Source: Plectosphaerella cucumerina (Eukaryota > Ascomycota > Sordariomycetes > Glomerellales > Plectosphaerellaceae). From it: DNA of 64,000 nucleotides. Positions 42,373 through 51,397 of the stretch are shown piece after piece. The DNA lies in NCBI GenBank assembly GCA_020746995.1, contig JAGPXD010000005.1, forward strand, positions 2,666,001-2,730,000. The letters run 5' to 3'. How positions within the stretch are numbered: the stretch's first letter is position 1; every line of letters begins with the position of its first letter. Made by a program: the position numbers and the translations under genes. Below the pieces are notes generated by a model, which worked only from the letters and a program-made list of their open reading frames with translations, did not search any database and was not told the DNA's origin.

Positions 42373-43122
42373 GTTGGATGACCCGACCTGGAGAAGTGCG
42401 AGGAATGTCAAGATGGGATGGGGGCGGGATCCATGACGGCCGGAGCGGGAGGGAGTTTCGCAGAGCTCCTCAGCTCCATGTCGCGGCGATGAGGTCAAGG
42501 CCCTGCAAAAAAGACCGGGGCGCAACAAGCCACATGCATTCCACACGCTAGGTCACCCAGCCACACATCATCCCAAGTCCAGCCACCCCGCCCACGTCAC
42601 CGTCCACGTTCCCTTCCCGCCGCTGCCGTTGCATTGCGGCCCAGGCAAAAGACAAGACCAACGGACAGGGCAGGGGTCATCCACCAGGTTCTTCCCTCAC
42701 AGCGCATAACAAACCAACCTTACCTCACCCAGCCCACTGCAGCAAGCCCAGTCAGGCGTTGCTCGATCAAGAACGAGATCCGGGCGGCTAATATCCTCCC
42801 CCTTCGCCTTCGGTCAACACTCCTCCCGACCGCGACACTGAGACATTGTTTTGGAAACATACTCATCAAGAACACGCCATATATATCTGCAGACAACTAC
42901 AGCAGAAGCAAAAGTCCACCGATCGACCGAGGACGCTCGCTTTCTCCCTGTCATTCCGACCGACCGGATCACATCCACCCATCAGGCACCCCGCCACGGC
43001 CTCCCGATCGCCCGGTCTTCCCGTGTGCGCCGCCGGCGATTCTGCAGAGACTTCTCGCCGCGCATCATCACCGACACCGTTAGCAACATCAGCGGCACCG
43101 GCTGCACCATCCAATTCTCGCC
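42373..43122. other. Divergent promoter region of the NDUFAF2-like and CH-domain genes
   Basis: About 750 bases, CA/CT-rich on the plus strand toward the CH-domain gene, in keeping with a long leader. An open frame reading into the CH-domain coding frame from 42851 starts upstream and crosses what is clearly intron 1, so it is not used. Confidence 0.55.
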
Positions 43123-45442
43123 ATGGCTTCGGTGTCGTCACTGGATAAGGACCTGCGCAAACTGCGCCTCGACAAGTACACCCCCGCAGCAGCACGCGAG
43201 GTCAAGGCATGGATCGAGGGCGTGCTGGGAGAGAGGCTATCGTCAGCCGACCTCCTTGAAGGACTCAAGGATGGTGTTGCCCTCTGCAAGTAAGTTTGCG
43301 CGCGTACACTACTCCATGACCCCGTCGCTAACCCCCTCCTCCAGGCTGGTGAACCTTGCTATCCCCCCGCCCGGCGTCAAGGTCAAGCAGTCGGCGATGC
43401 CTTTTGTACAGATGGAGAATATCTCGCACTTCCTCCGCGCCTGCAAGTCGCCACCACTCAACCTCCAGGACCACGATGTCTTCCTCACCGTCGACCTGTT
43501 CGAGCAGAAGGACCCGACTCAGGTCCTCCAGTGCATCAGTGCCTTCAGCCGCGCCGCTCACATGGCCAACCCGGCCAGGTTTCCCGAGCCCATCGGACCC
43601 AAGCGCGGCAACATGATGAGCCCGCAGAGCACCGGCCCCAGCACCCCCGTCGGCCGGGACCGCGGCCTCTCCTCCGTCAGCAACGCCTCGTCAGCATTTG
43701 GTGCCCAGCGCCCGGTGCTGTCCGCTCACAAGACGGGTGACTCTGGTTCTGGCAGATGGAGCCCCACCAAGAGCCCGTCCAAGGGCTCATCTCCTGTTAG
43801 CAGCAGTTGGAGCCGACGGGACCAGGAGGGGGCCACGTCCCCGGCATGGAACATCGCACAGTACGGCTACATGGGCGGCGCCAGCCAGGGCAACCTGGGC
43901 ATCTCGTTCGGAGGACGTCGCCAGATCACCAGCGCCGGCCCCGCCGTCCCTAATCTGGCCGAGAAGGAAAGGCGCAGAAAGGAGCGCGAGGCCGAGGAAG
44001 AGCGCCAGCGCCAGGATATGGAGGAGGAGACGCGGAGGCGAAAGGCCGAGCTCGAGGCTGAGGAGGCTAGGGCGCGCATCGAAGAGGAGCGCCGGTGGGA
44101 GGAGGAAACACAGCGCGCGAGAGAGCAAGAGCGCAAGAAGGCCGAAGAGGAGAAGAGGCGCTGGGAGGAGGAGGAGCGCCAGTGGAAGATTACCGAGGAG
44201 AAACGGCGCAAGGAAGAGGAGGAGGCCGAGGCGCGGCTGGCAGAGGAGAGAAGCAGGTCGCGGAGCCACAGCAACGCCCGGCTTCAGGGCCAGTTCCTGA
44301 GCCAGTACAAGGCGGAGCAGGAGGCCATCAAGCCGCAAAAGACGGGCGACGAGCGCATCCGCGAACTGGAGCGCGAGCTCGAGCAGGCGCGCGAGCGGGA
44401 GAAGCAGTACGAGCTCGAGCGCCAAGGACGCAGCAGGTTCGGAGGAGGCAACGCCGCCGCCGGAGGTAACAACGGCGCCACCGCGAGCGCCAAGGCCAGG
44501 GCTCGGTCCAGGAGCCGGCCCGGCACTTCCAGCCCCCCGAGCCGACAGGACTCGTGGGCCCGCGGTGAGCGCGAGATACTCCAGACGCAATGGGCCCGGC
44601 ACCAGGCAACGGCACAGGAGCCCCAGCAGGATACTGCCGATGTCGCGACGCCGCCTCCGGCGCCCGTCAAGTCTCCCCGTCCGCTGCCAGAGCCTACGAG
44701 AGCGCTTCCCGACCCCGTGAGGCCGACCCCGCCGCCGAGGCTTAAGAGCCAGCACACGGGTGGCAGCTCGCGACCGCTGCCCGATCCTACGGCTTCAACA
44801 CAGGGTGCGCAGACCGAGACGGCAAGGCCGGTGCCGCCCCCGCGGCTTAAGAGCCAGCACACCGGCGGAAGCTCACGCCCTCTCCCCGACCCCACGGCGA
44901 ACCAGCCGACGCCGCCCCCCAAGGTTCAGAGCCACAACACGGGCGGAAGCTCGCGGCCGCTGCCGAACCCGGCGACATACTCGTCCCCGCCAGCCTCGGC
45001 AAACTACTCGTCCCCGCCTCAGCAGCAGAACCGGACGGACCGCTTCCTGTCGAGCAATGCCGCGCCGCAGCAGGCAACACCGCACCAGACATACTCGCGA
45101 GAGCTCGGTGCGACGGAGGAGCGCGACAGCGAGGACCGGCGGCGCGTGCAGAGCCAGGCCAAGACCAAGGCGGGCGGCTGGGCGTCCAAGTCGCTGCTAG
45201 AGAGGGAGATGGAGATGGAGCGGCAGAGGCAGAAGGAGTGGGAGGAGGCACAGCAGGAGACGGCCAAGGCGGTGCGTTCTGGCGAGGGTGTGGACGGCAT
45301 CGGTGGTGGTGTCGGCGGTCGTTGGGACGTGGGCCAGTGGTCTGGGTACACGGGCGGCGATTCGCAGAACAAGGGCGGCACGGGCATTGGCGCCGGCCGG
45401 CGGCAGATTGTGGGGCCGAGGCCGCTGCCGAATCCCCGGTGA
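43123..45442 (+). CDS. Calponin-homology domain protein with coiled coil and proline-rich repeats
   Basis: Exons 43123-43289 and 43345-45442 (55-nt intron, GTAAGT donor); 754 aa. The first 135 residues form a single CH domain of the calponin/transgelin type (EVKAWIEGVLGERL, LLEGLKDGVALCKLVNL, FVQMENISHFLRAC, DVFLTVDLFEQKDPTQVLQCI), which binds actin. After a Ser/Pro-rich linker, about residues 270-450 are an uninterrupted Glu/Arg/Lys coiled coil. The C-terminal third is Pro-rich and contains three near-identical repeats of about 22 residues (core KSQHTGGSSRPLPDP). The C-terminus is Gly-rich and ends RPLPNPR. Yeast Scp1 has the CH domain but is only 200 residues, so this is a much longer filamentous-fungus form, probably an actin bundling or scaffold protein with SH3-ligand-like repeats (inference). 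Confidence 0.9.
44726..44977 (+). repeat. Three in-frame repeats in the CH-domain protein
   Basis: Copies at about 44726-44795, 44830-44899 and 44908-44977 each encode PPPR/K-LKSQHTGGSSRPLPDP-like units; the third has diverged (VQSHNTGGSSRPLPNP). The first two share CTTAAGAGCCAGCACAC at DNA level, suggesting recent duplication. Confidence 0.85.
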
Positions 45443-45882
45443 GGCCACACCCGACGTCCTGGTGGATGGTAATGTGTCCAGAGGGGCGGCAATAGACATG
45501 ATTTGAGCGTACTTTTCATCCCGTGAAACGTATCTTTGGTGTGGTGATGAAGGTGAAATGAGGGGATGGGGTGCCCGAGGTCAAGACGAACATCACAATC
45601 AACCTAATGTTGAGACAAGTTCATGTTGAAGACGAGAGACTAAGTCCCTCCACGACTGTCTGATCACTTCCGCCTCAGCGGACCTGTCCATGTACACTTT
45701 AAATCAAGCAGACCATGCTCCCCCTGATGATGGATGAGTAGCTCAACCCGGCGTCCAGAAAATCCTTTCCCCCGAAAACGAGCATATCCACCTCCAGCTT
45801 AGAGGCCGCTGTTGCAGCACGAGAACCTGGCGGAGTTGGTGACCCAGAAACTGAGAGGGTAGCTTTTGCAGCCAATGCGGCC
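45443..45882. other. Intergenic region between convergent CH-domain and Hce2-like genes
   Basis: About 440 bases of 3' flank. No further gene is supported. Confidence 0.6.
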
Positions 45883-46527
45883 CTAAGACTCGATGTTGGG
45901 GTTGAGAGGACCGCACTTGGAACACCAAGTCAGTCACTGCCTTTTCCGGGGGGATGCTTCCAAACTCACAGAGTAGACGCCATTGTTGACGGCGGCGGCG
46001 AGGTCGAGGTTACCGAGACGAATCTCGTTGCCAATCTTGTCATTGCGGTTGCCGACGGCAAAGGTGCAAGAGGCGTGCTGGACGAGACGGAGCCAGGACT
46101 GGCCGGCGAGGTCGCGGGCGTTGATGATCCAGTAGCCGGTGCGGTCACGGGACTCCCAGAAGGAGGAGAGTAGGGCGCAGTCGTCGGCGACGGCGTCGCG
46201 GCCGCGGTCGAGGCACTTCTCTGTGTTCTTGCCGTCGTCGCAGATGAGCTGGCCGGTGGGGAGGCGGAAGAACTCGAGGCGGCGGTTGATGGCCGGGGTG
46301 ACGGGGGCCTCCTCGTCGCGGCGGATGAGGGCGTCGTTGACCCAGATGGGGGCGCACTTCTTGCCGGCGGCCGGGATGAAGGGGTGGCAGATGGCTCCGT
46401 CGAAGGGGGCGGTGAGACCGGCGCAGCAGTCGGGGGACTTGGCGTCGTCGGTGCCGGTGGTGGGCATGGCGGAGCTGACGGCCGCGAGGGCCAGGGCGGC
46501 GGCCTTGAGGATGGTGAAGGAGAGCAT
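45883..46527 (-). CDS. Secreted cysteine-rich protein, Ecp2/Hce2-like (effector candidate)
   Basis: Exons 46527-45970 and 45915-45883; a 54-nt intron (GTGAGT donor, CCAAG acceptor) removes an otherwise read-through tail and adds CGPLNPNIES; 196 aa. Residues 1-20 are a signal peptide (MLSF, then Ala/Leu-rich, ending SSA-MP). The mature protein has nine cysteines (about 34, 35, 47, 58, 96, 105, 117, 154, 187). The second half follows the Hce2 pattern: DDCALL, a Trp-containing strand, SCTFAVGN, LGNLDLAAAV and a last Cys made by the splice. Hce2 is the domain of Cladosporium Ecp2, a secreted necrosis-inducing factor, and of many fungal apoplastic proteins of unknown mechanism. A TATA-like CTTATAAAG lies about 110 bases upstream. 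Family call rests on remembered spacing, so moderate. Confidence 0.75.
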
Positions 46528-46633
46528 CTTGAGAGAGATGGAAGTTTGCTTGAGTGAAGGGGGTAGAAGATTGTTTGTTGAATAGTGTGGTGTGGGAGAG
46601 GAAAAGGGATCGAAGGGGCTGGAAGAGGCGGCG

Positions 46634-46642
46634 CTTTATAAG
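46634..46642 (-). promoter_or_regulatory. TATA box of the left Hce2-like gene
   Basis: CTTATAAAG on the minus strand, about 110 bases before the ATG, consistent with a strong inducible promoter. Confidence 0.55.
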
Positions 46643-47257
46643 ATTTTTCCGGGACGGGATCACTCGTGGGAAGCCTCTTGCCTTCTTTCCTGCTTTCTGA
46701 TGAGTTTCTGTTCTTTACACTGGCAGGAAGGAGAGCAAAGAAGGAAAGCACGTGCGCACGGACCTCGTGGTGGTGGGATGGTAGAGCTGTGGGATACCCC
46801 TTTTTCGTCCTCTCACTGTCTTCAAATGCCCCGTGACGACTTCTTGCTTGCCACAACACTCACTGGGGGCTAAAAGAAGAACTATACAACCATCTATTCT
46901 TTGGCTTCAGACGGGTTGTTTTGATATCTTCTTTGTAAAGCTCCTCGTGCTGCTTCAGGGGGATATGCCAACTAGAACATGATCTCACCTAAGAGCACCC
47001 ACATTCTGCCGTGCCTTCTTTCTGTTCCTGCTGCTTTTCGTTCTTCCTCTCCTGTGATCCTATGTGAGCACGTGACTGCCACTCCCGTGGGCAAGAAGAG
47101 CGAGTTGCCGCCGCGTCACGAGATCTTGCCGTCAAGTGAATCCAAGATGGGACGAAAGGGACGCGTAGAACTTGCTCTCTCAACTTGGGTGGGTGACGAG
47201 CGGCCATAAAAACAAGCCGTTCTTCCCTCCAGACCTTTGCAAGAAACAAAACAAAAC

Positions 47258-47440
47258 AGAGATCACTTCTCCTTCGAGCAGAACTTATCTCCTGTGAGAC
47301 TTCATCCTCCCCTTCTCTCCTCCATCTCTAACACTCTCAGATCCAAAAGAGATACAGATACCTTTCTTCCCTTTGAGCAGAACACATCTCCTGTTAGACT
47401 TCCTCTTCTCCCTTCTCTCTTCATCTCTAACACCCTCAGA
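47258..47440 (+). repeat. Duplicated leader segment of the right Hce2-like gene
   Basis: Two imperfect direct copies at about 47258-47341 and 47348-47440. Shared words in the same order are GAGCAGAAC, ATCTCCTGT, AGACTTC, CCTTCTCTC, CATCTCTAACA and CTCAGA. Both lie in the probable 5' UTR. Confidence 0.8.
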
Positions 47441-47464
47441 CCGAAGTACCCTTACACCGACAAA

Positions 47465-48022
47465 ATGGTTACTTACCGCCTGACCCTTGCGGCCCTGGCC
47501 ATGGCCACCCTCAGCCTGGCCTCCGCCGTCACCGCCAACGACAGCTGCCACCCCGCCGCGGCCCCCTTCCCCGGCGCCACCTGCCGCACCGTCACCAAGC
47601 CCGACGGCACCGAGACCACCATCTATCTCAGCGGCCTCTTCACCCCCGGCTCGCCCTCCGAGTCCACCGGCCGCTGCAACGCCGACAAGACCATCTTCTC
47701 CGGCAAGAGCACCAACCCCGAGGCCCCCCTCGCTTCCGACTGCGAGGCTCTCCGCGTCTGGCTCGATGAGAATCCCGGCACCTTTGCCGTCGAGCCCCGC
47801 GTGGGTGAATGGATGCCACTCGCGTCTCTCGATACCTGCGGCTTCGTGGCCAAGCCTGTTCTCGACAATGTCGAGGTTTTCATGGCCTCTGACGATATGG
47901 CTCGCCTTGTGGAGGAGTCTCTTGAGAAGCGCGTCATCGATGGCAGGCTTGATGTGCTGGGCCGTACTGTCTGCGAGATCTCGTCTGTCGACTGGCGCAT
48001 CAGCGGTATCAAGAGCGATTAG
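47465..48022 (+). CDS. Secreted cysteine-containing protein, Ecp2/Hce2-like (effector candidate)
   Basis: Single exon of 185 aa from ATG at 47465; the longer in-frame opening upstream is 5' leader, not coding. Residues 1-24 are a signal peptide (hydrophobic LTLAALAMATLSLASA, cleavage near VTA-ND). Six cysteines are visible (28, 40, 71, 93, 125, 170), an even number that could make three disulfides. The order SDCEALRVWL, GTFAV, SLDTCGFVAK, then MARLVEESLEKRVIDGRL and GRTVC matches the Hce2 layout (Asp-Cys helix, Cys-Gly-Phe strand, helix, final Cys). It is divergent from the other Hce2-like gene; the two are only distantly alike in sequence, so they are old paralogues at best. Likely extracellular; function untested. 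Confidence 0.75.
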   Translation: MVTYRLTLAALAMATLSLASAVTANDSCHPAAAPFPGATCRTVTKPDGTETTIYLSGLFTPGSPSESTGRCNADKTIFSGKSTNPEAPLASDCEALRVWLDENPGTFAVEPRVGEWMPLASLDTCGFVAKPVLDNVEVFMASDDMARLVEESLEKRVIDGRLDVLGRTVCEISSVDWRISGIKSD

Positions 48023-48125
48023 GCGGAGGGCTTTCTTCTGCTTTGCCATGCCTGATGGGTTTTGCATATGATGGAACCACAGGAGGTGGAACCATAGAAG
48101 ATGGAACAAGTCGCGATGGAAGCTT

Positions 48126-49199
48126 TTAGACAGCTAATACCATCCCAATCAGTACCACCAGAACTCTCACCAATATCCATTCAAAGATGCTCGCTGCCGC
48201 ACTCAGCTTGACAGCCTGTCCGACCTGATCCCCCTTGTCAACGCTGCACACAACCTCACAAGTTCCATCTCTCGTGTCAGTGGTGTTGTAGAGCATCTCA
48301 ATCCACCGAATCTCCAACATCGCCTGGCCCCCCTCCTCCATCTCACCGGACCAGCTCCCGCCATCACTCCACGCGTTGAAGAGCACTCTCGCCGGGTCCC
48401 GCGGTGCCTGAAACCCTGTAGCCCAGACCTCCTCGCCGTCGATGTACCATGTTGTCTTTCCCGGCGTCCAGTCCAGGCGGTGAACCGCCCAGTCGTCCCA
48501 TCCAAGACCGTTTGGAAGGGAGGCGTTTTGTGAGGCACCCTCGACGTCATCCCCCTCGGCCGTGAAAGAAGGCTGGTTGGTGTACTGGATGCGGTCGACG
48601 GGGCCGGCGGTAAGGAACTCGATGTCGGCCTCTTGGACGTCTGCCAGCGAGGTCTCGACGTCGCGGTAGGTGAACATGGCTGTACAGGCGCCGGGACTGC
48701 CGCGGGTGCGGGCGTACATGCGAACGGAGAGATGGTGGTAGTTTGAAGCTGTGGACTCGAGCTCTGCGGCGGACTGGAGTGAAGGGGATCTGGAGGTGCG
48801 CAAGGTGAGGTGTGTGGTGTCGCCGTCAGCATCGATGTAGATATTTTGTGGTGAGTTGGTCATCGGGATGGTGGCGTCCGAGGAGTCAGTGCCGAGACTG
48901 GCGCTGTTGTTCCAAGATTGTATGGACCAGGAGTTGGTCCATTTGGAGGAGGAGAAGTAGGCGGATGTCACCTGGGTGGATGAGGTGTTGCTGTCATGCT
49001 GGACGAGGGGTGGGACGCCGGCATACTGGGCTAGGCTGCGGAAGTCGAGGAAGAGATGGTTCGAGAAGTAGGCCCCACTCGAGCCGTTTGTCTGGAAGCA
49101 GTTGCAGTCGGCATCGTCTATGTGGTTGAGGGTATCCTGGGCTGCAGAGGTTGTGGTCCAGAGGAGGAGAGCCAGGAGGGGGGAATGTGTTGACATCAT
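48126..49199 (-). CDS. Glycoside hydrolase family 16 protein, secreted, C-terminally anchored
   Basis: Single exon, 357 aa. GH16 enzymes cleave or transfer beta-1,3/1,4-glucans and related wall polysaccharides. The N-terminus MMSTHSPLLALLLWTTTSAAQ is a signal peptide; ATG at 49199 is used because the apparent upstream start is TTG. The catalytic motif EADIEF (Glu190, Asp192, Glu194) fits ExDxE, with HRLDWTPGKTTWYIDGEEVW downstream, the usual GH16 strand that closes the cleft. Asn-X-Ser/Thr sites are frequent. Six cysteines are present, two near the N-terminus. The last 20 residues are hydrophobic (WILVRVLVVLIGMVLAV), indicating a membrane or GPI anchor; no ideal cleavage site is obvious. Together with the Hce2-like pair it forms a secreted-protein block. 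Confidence 0.9.
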   Translation of the reverse strand: MMSTHSPLLALLLWTTTSAAQDTLNHIDDADCNCFQTNGSSGAYFSNHLFLDFRSLAQYAGVPPLVQHDSNTSSTQVTSAYFSSSKWTNSWSIQSWNNSASLGTDSSDATIPMTNSPQNIYIDADGDTTHLTLRTSRSPSLQSAAELESTASNYHHLSVRMYARTRGSPGACTAMFTYRDVETSLADVQEADIEFLTAGPVDRIQYTNQPSFTAEGDDVEGASQNASLPNGLGWDDWAVHRLDWTPGKTTWYIDGEEVWATGFQAPRDPARVLFNAWSDGGSWSGEMEEGGQAMLEIRWIEMLYNTTDTRDGTCEVVCSVDKGDQVGQAVKLSAAASIFEWILVRVLVVLIGMVLAV

Positions 49200-50167
49200 G
49201 GCGTCCAACTTGAAGGCAGCGCATGCATAGAGGTCAAGCAGGGCTCTCCCACCCTTTAAGTGCCTGGCCCATGACCATGTTCGTGGTGCTATTCATAGAC
49301 AGGGCTGATGAGGGAGTGGAGGTGAGCTCAGCCTGTGTTCTGGACTTGGCCGCAGACACAGTGAGACTGCCTGGAGTGAGTCTAGCGCTTGTACCTTGCA
49401 GCAAGTAGCGCCGGAAGGAAGCGCGATGGATCAGCATGTCTGCCGGCTACCCGGGGAGGAAACTTGTGTCAATGAGAATTCCCAAAGAGGAAGAATAAAA
49501 AAGGTGGTCTGGAAGCTCCAACTGGGATACCATCACCTCGTGTTCTCACAGTTCTTGTCAGGGCAAATACGTTGATCAATAAAAACCAACCAACTGTGTA
49601 ATGCGGACGGGAGCTCAACTTGAAAGCGCCGGCCAGCCGTTGCCAGCTGCGGATGAAGTAATTTGGGAACCTGGAAGTCACAGCCTGAACAGCCAGAAGC
49701 AAAGCCGTCTCTTCCAGCGCAACAACTCGACATATCAAACATGTGAAGTAAAATCGAGTCGAACTCGTACTTTTAGTGACAGTATTTCTTTTTTTATTCG
49801 TTTGTATGAATCGTGGCGTGAGTGAGTCCTCCTGCATGCTGGTGAAGCCCAGCACCGTACTTAGACTGTACCGTGCATTTCACCCTCCGCACTGCCTCCG
49901 CACTGGATCATGACGTCCAGGCGCAGTCCTTCACGCGCCGCGGTGGATTTTCTCTACCCCAATGGAACGGAACCTCAATTCAACACTCCAACACCTCCAC
50001 GGACACAAACAAGACACTCCCCCTCCCGCCACCGTCGCCAGCACTGAGTACCGCTCTCGCCTGCAGCCACCCAAACGCACATGCGACCTAGGCTAATCAT
50101 GACGCTCTTTCCTAGGCGACTACCACTAGTACCATCAACTTCCTTCGGGTGATTGATTTCCACCGAG
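49200..50167. other. Divergent promoter region of GH16 and WW-domain genes
   Basis: About 970 bases. No coding region with recognisable features. The last 250 bases are CA/CT-rich on the plus strand, in keeping with the WW gene leader. Confidence 0.5.
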
Positions 50168-51055
50168 ATGGCCTCCCCCGTTGCTCCCGGAGAGCTGCCA
50201 GCGGCCTCTGACGACTCGAGGCCGCCAGCCGCTGTTGAAGAAGAGAAACCGGCTACTGTCGACGAGGAGAAGCCGGAAGGAACGGAACAGACCACAGAAG
50301 AGAAGACGACGACACAAGACAACTCCCAGGCCGATGACTCGGATGCGCCCTCGTCCCCCGAGTCCGGCGAGACCTCGAGCCCAAAGTCGGACAAGAACCG
50401 CGACGATGCGCCGCCACTACCAAACGAAGCTCCCCCTCTTCCCGCCGGCCCTCCCCCCGTACAGGACGACGGCTGGGACTTCCACTGGGACGCGACGAAC
50501 CAGGCATACTTCTTCCACAATCGCTTCACAGGCGCCACAACATGGGAGAACCCCCGGACCACAGCTCCCGCCGCAGCAGCCGCAGGTGCTCCCGGCACAT
50601 CCTCCTCATCCTCATCAGCCGCCGCCCTCTCCGCGCCCCCTCCCCTCCCGACCACCCGCCCCGTCGCAGGCGGCTACAACCCCGCCATCCACGGCGACTA
50701 CGACCCCAACGCCTGGTACGCCCAAGCCCCCGAAGCCGACGCAGAAACCACAATCACCGAGACCAACCCAGCCGCCCTCCTCGACCACGAAGGCCACGTC
50801 GCCGCCTCCTTCAACCGCTTCACCGGCCAATTCCAGCGCGCCGACGAGGGGCCGGACCGGCACACGGACGAGGCAAAGAGCAAGCGCCAGATGAACGCCT
50901 TCTTCGACGTCGACGCCGCCGCAAACGCCCACGACGGACGGAGTCTCAAGGCCGAGCGATCGGGGAAGAAGATTTCAAAGTCGGAGCTGAAGCATTTCAA
51001 GGAGAAGCGCAAGGCGCGGAAGGAGGAGAAGCGACGCGCCTGGCTAAGGGATTGA
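50168..51055 (+). CDS. WW-domain protein, unknown function
   Basis: Single exon, 295 aa from ATG at 50168 (a TTG 15 bases upstream is not used). Residues 1-90 are acidic and Glu/Thr/Ser-rich. A Pro-rich stretch (PPLPNEAPPLPAGPPP) precedes one WW domain (GWDFHWDATNQAYFFHNRF, then TGATTWENP) at about residues 100-130 with its two Trp and central Tyr-Phe. An Ala/Ser/Pro-rich linker, GGYNPAIHGDYDPNAWYA, NRFTGQFQ and a strongly basic helical C-terminus (KISKSELKHFKEKRKARKEEKRRAW) follow. WW domains bind Pro-rich ligands; the basic tail and layout resemble nuclear RNA-processing WW proteins, but no specific orthologue is recognised. Confidence 0.88.
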   Translation: MASPVAPGELPAASDDSRPPAAVEEEKPATVDEEKPEGTEQTTEEKTTTQDNSQADDSDAPSSPESGETSSPKSDKNRDDAPPLPNEAPPLPAGPPPVQDDGWDFHWDATNQAYFFHNRFTGATTWENPRTTAPAAAAAGAPGTSSSSSSAAALSAPPPLPTTRPVAGGYNPAIHGDYDPNAWYAQAPEADAETTITETNPAALLDHEGHVAASFNRFTGQFQRADEGPDRHTDEAKSKRQMNAFFDVDAAANAHDGRSLKAERSGKKISKSELKHFKEKRKARKEEKRRAWLRD

Positions 51056-51397
51056 CCTCTTCTTCGACTTCTTTTCTTGCTTACCTTAATTGCTTCGCGG
51101 CGTTGGAGAGGTCATGGACGCCCTTCTGGAAAATAGGGCAAAGGAAAGGAAATCGGCGCCCTTGGCTGGCTTGGCTGGCTTGGCTTGGCTTCTCAGGTTT
51201 ACTTGCACAGACCTGGATTGATCTGCACTTCGCCTCACGGCGCATCACGGGCTCGACGCGTGGAATAAAAACAACACTCCTATGAGCCTGGCGCCTTGCC
51301 CCTCTGACTGACTATATACCAGAAAGTGATTGCAAAAACAACGGGGTATCATCCATGGTCTTTCTCAACCCGTCCATCCCTCTACTCTACGTCCAGC
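51056..51397. other. Intergenic region between convergent WW-domain and RIX1 genes
   Basis: About 340 bases of 3' flank with a GGCTTGGCTTGGCTT-like repeat around 51168-51190. No gene. Confidence 0.6.

Larger units (their letters stand above)
46528..47464. promoter_or_regulatory. Divergent promoter region of the two Hce2-like genes
   Basis: About 940 bases. On the minus strand CTTATAAAG (46634-46642) is a good TATA box for the left gene. On the plus strand CATAAAAA (47205-47212) is a TATA-like word for the right gene, followed by a leader of about 230 nt. The divergent layout allows joint regulation. Confidence 0.55.

Noticed and set aside
42851..43122. Long N-terminal extension of the CH-domain protein by a continuous frame
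   Set aside because: It reads through intron 1 in the wrong frame for exon 1; the GTAAGT/CCAG splice gives an intact CH domain.
47237..47464. 76-codon N-terminal extension of the right Hce2-like protein
   Set aside because: Starts at a non-ATG codon, is CT-rich leader with a direct duplication, and would bury the clear signal peptide.
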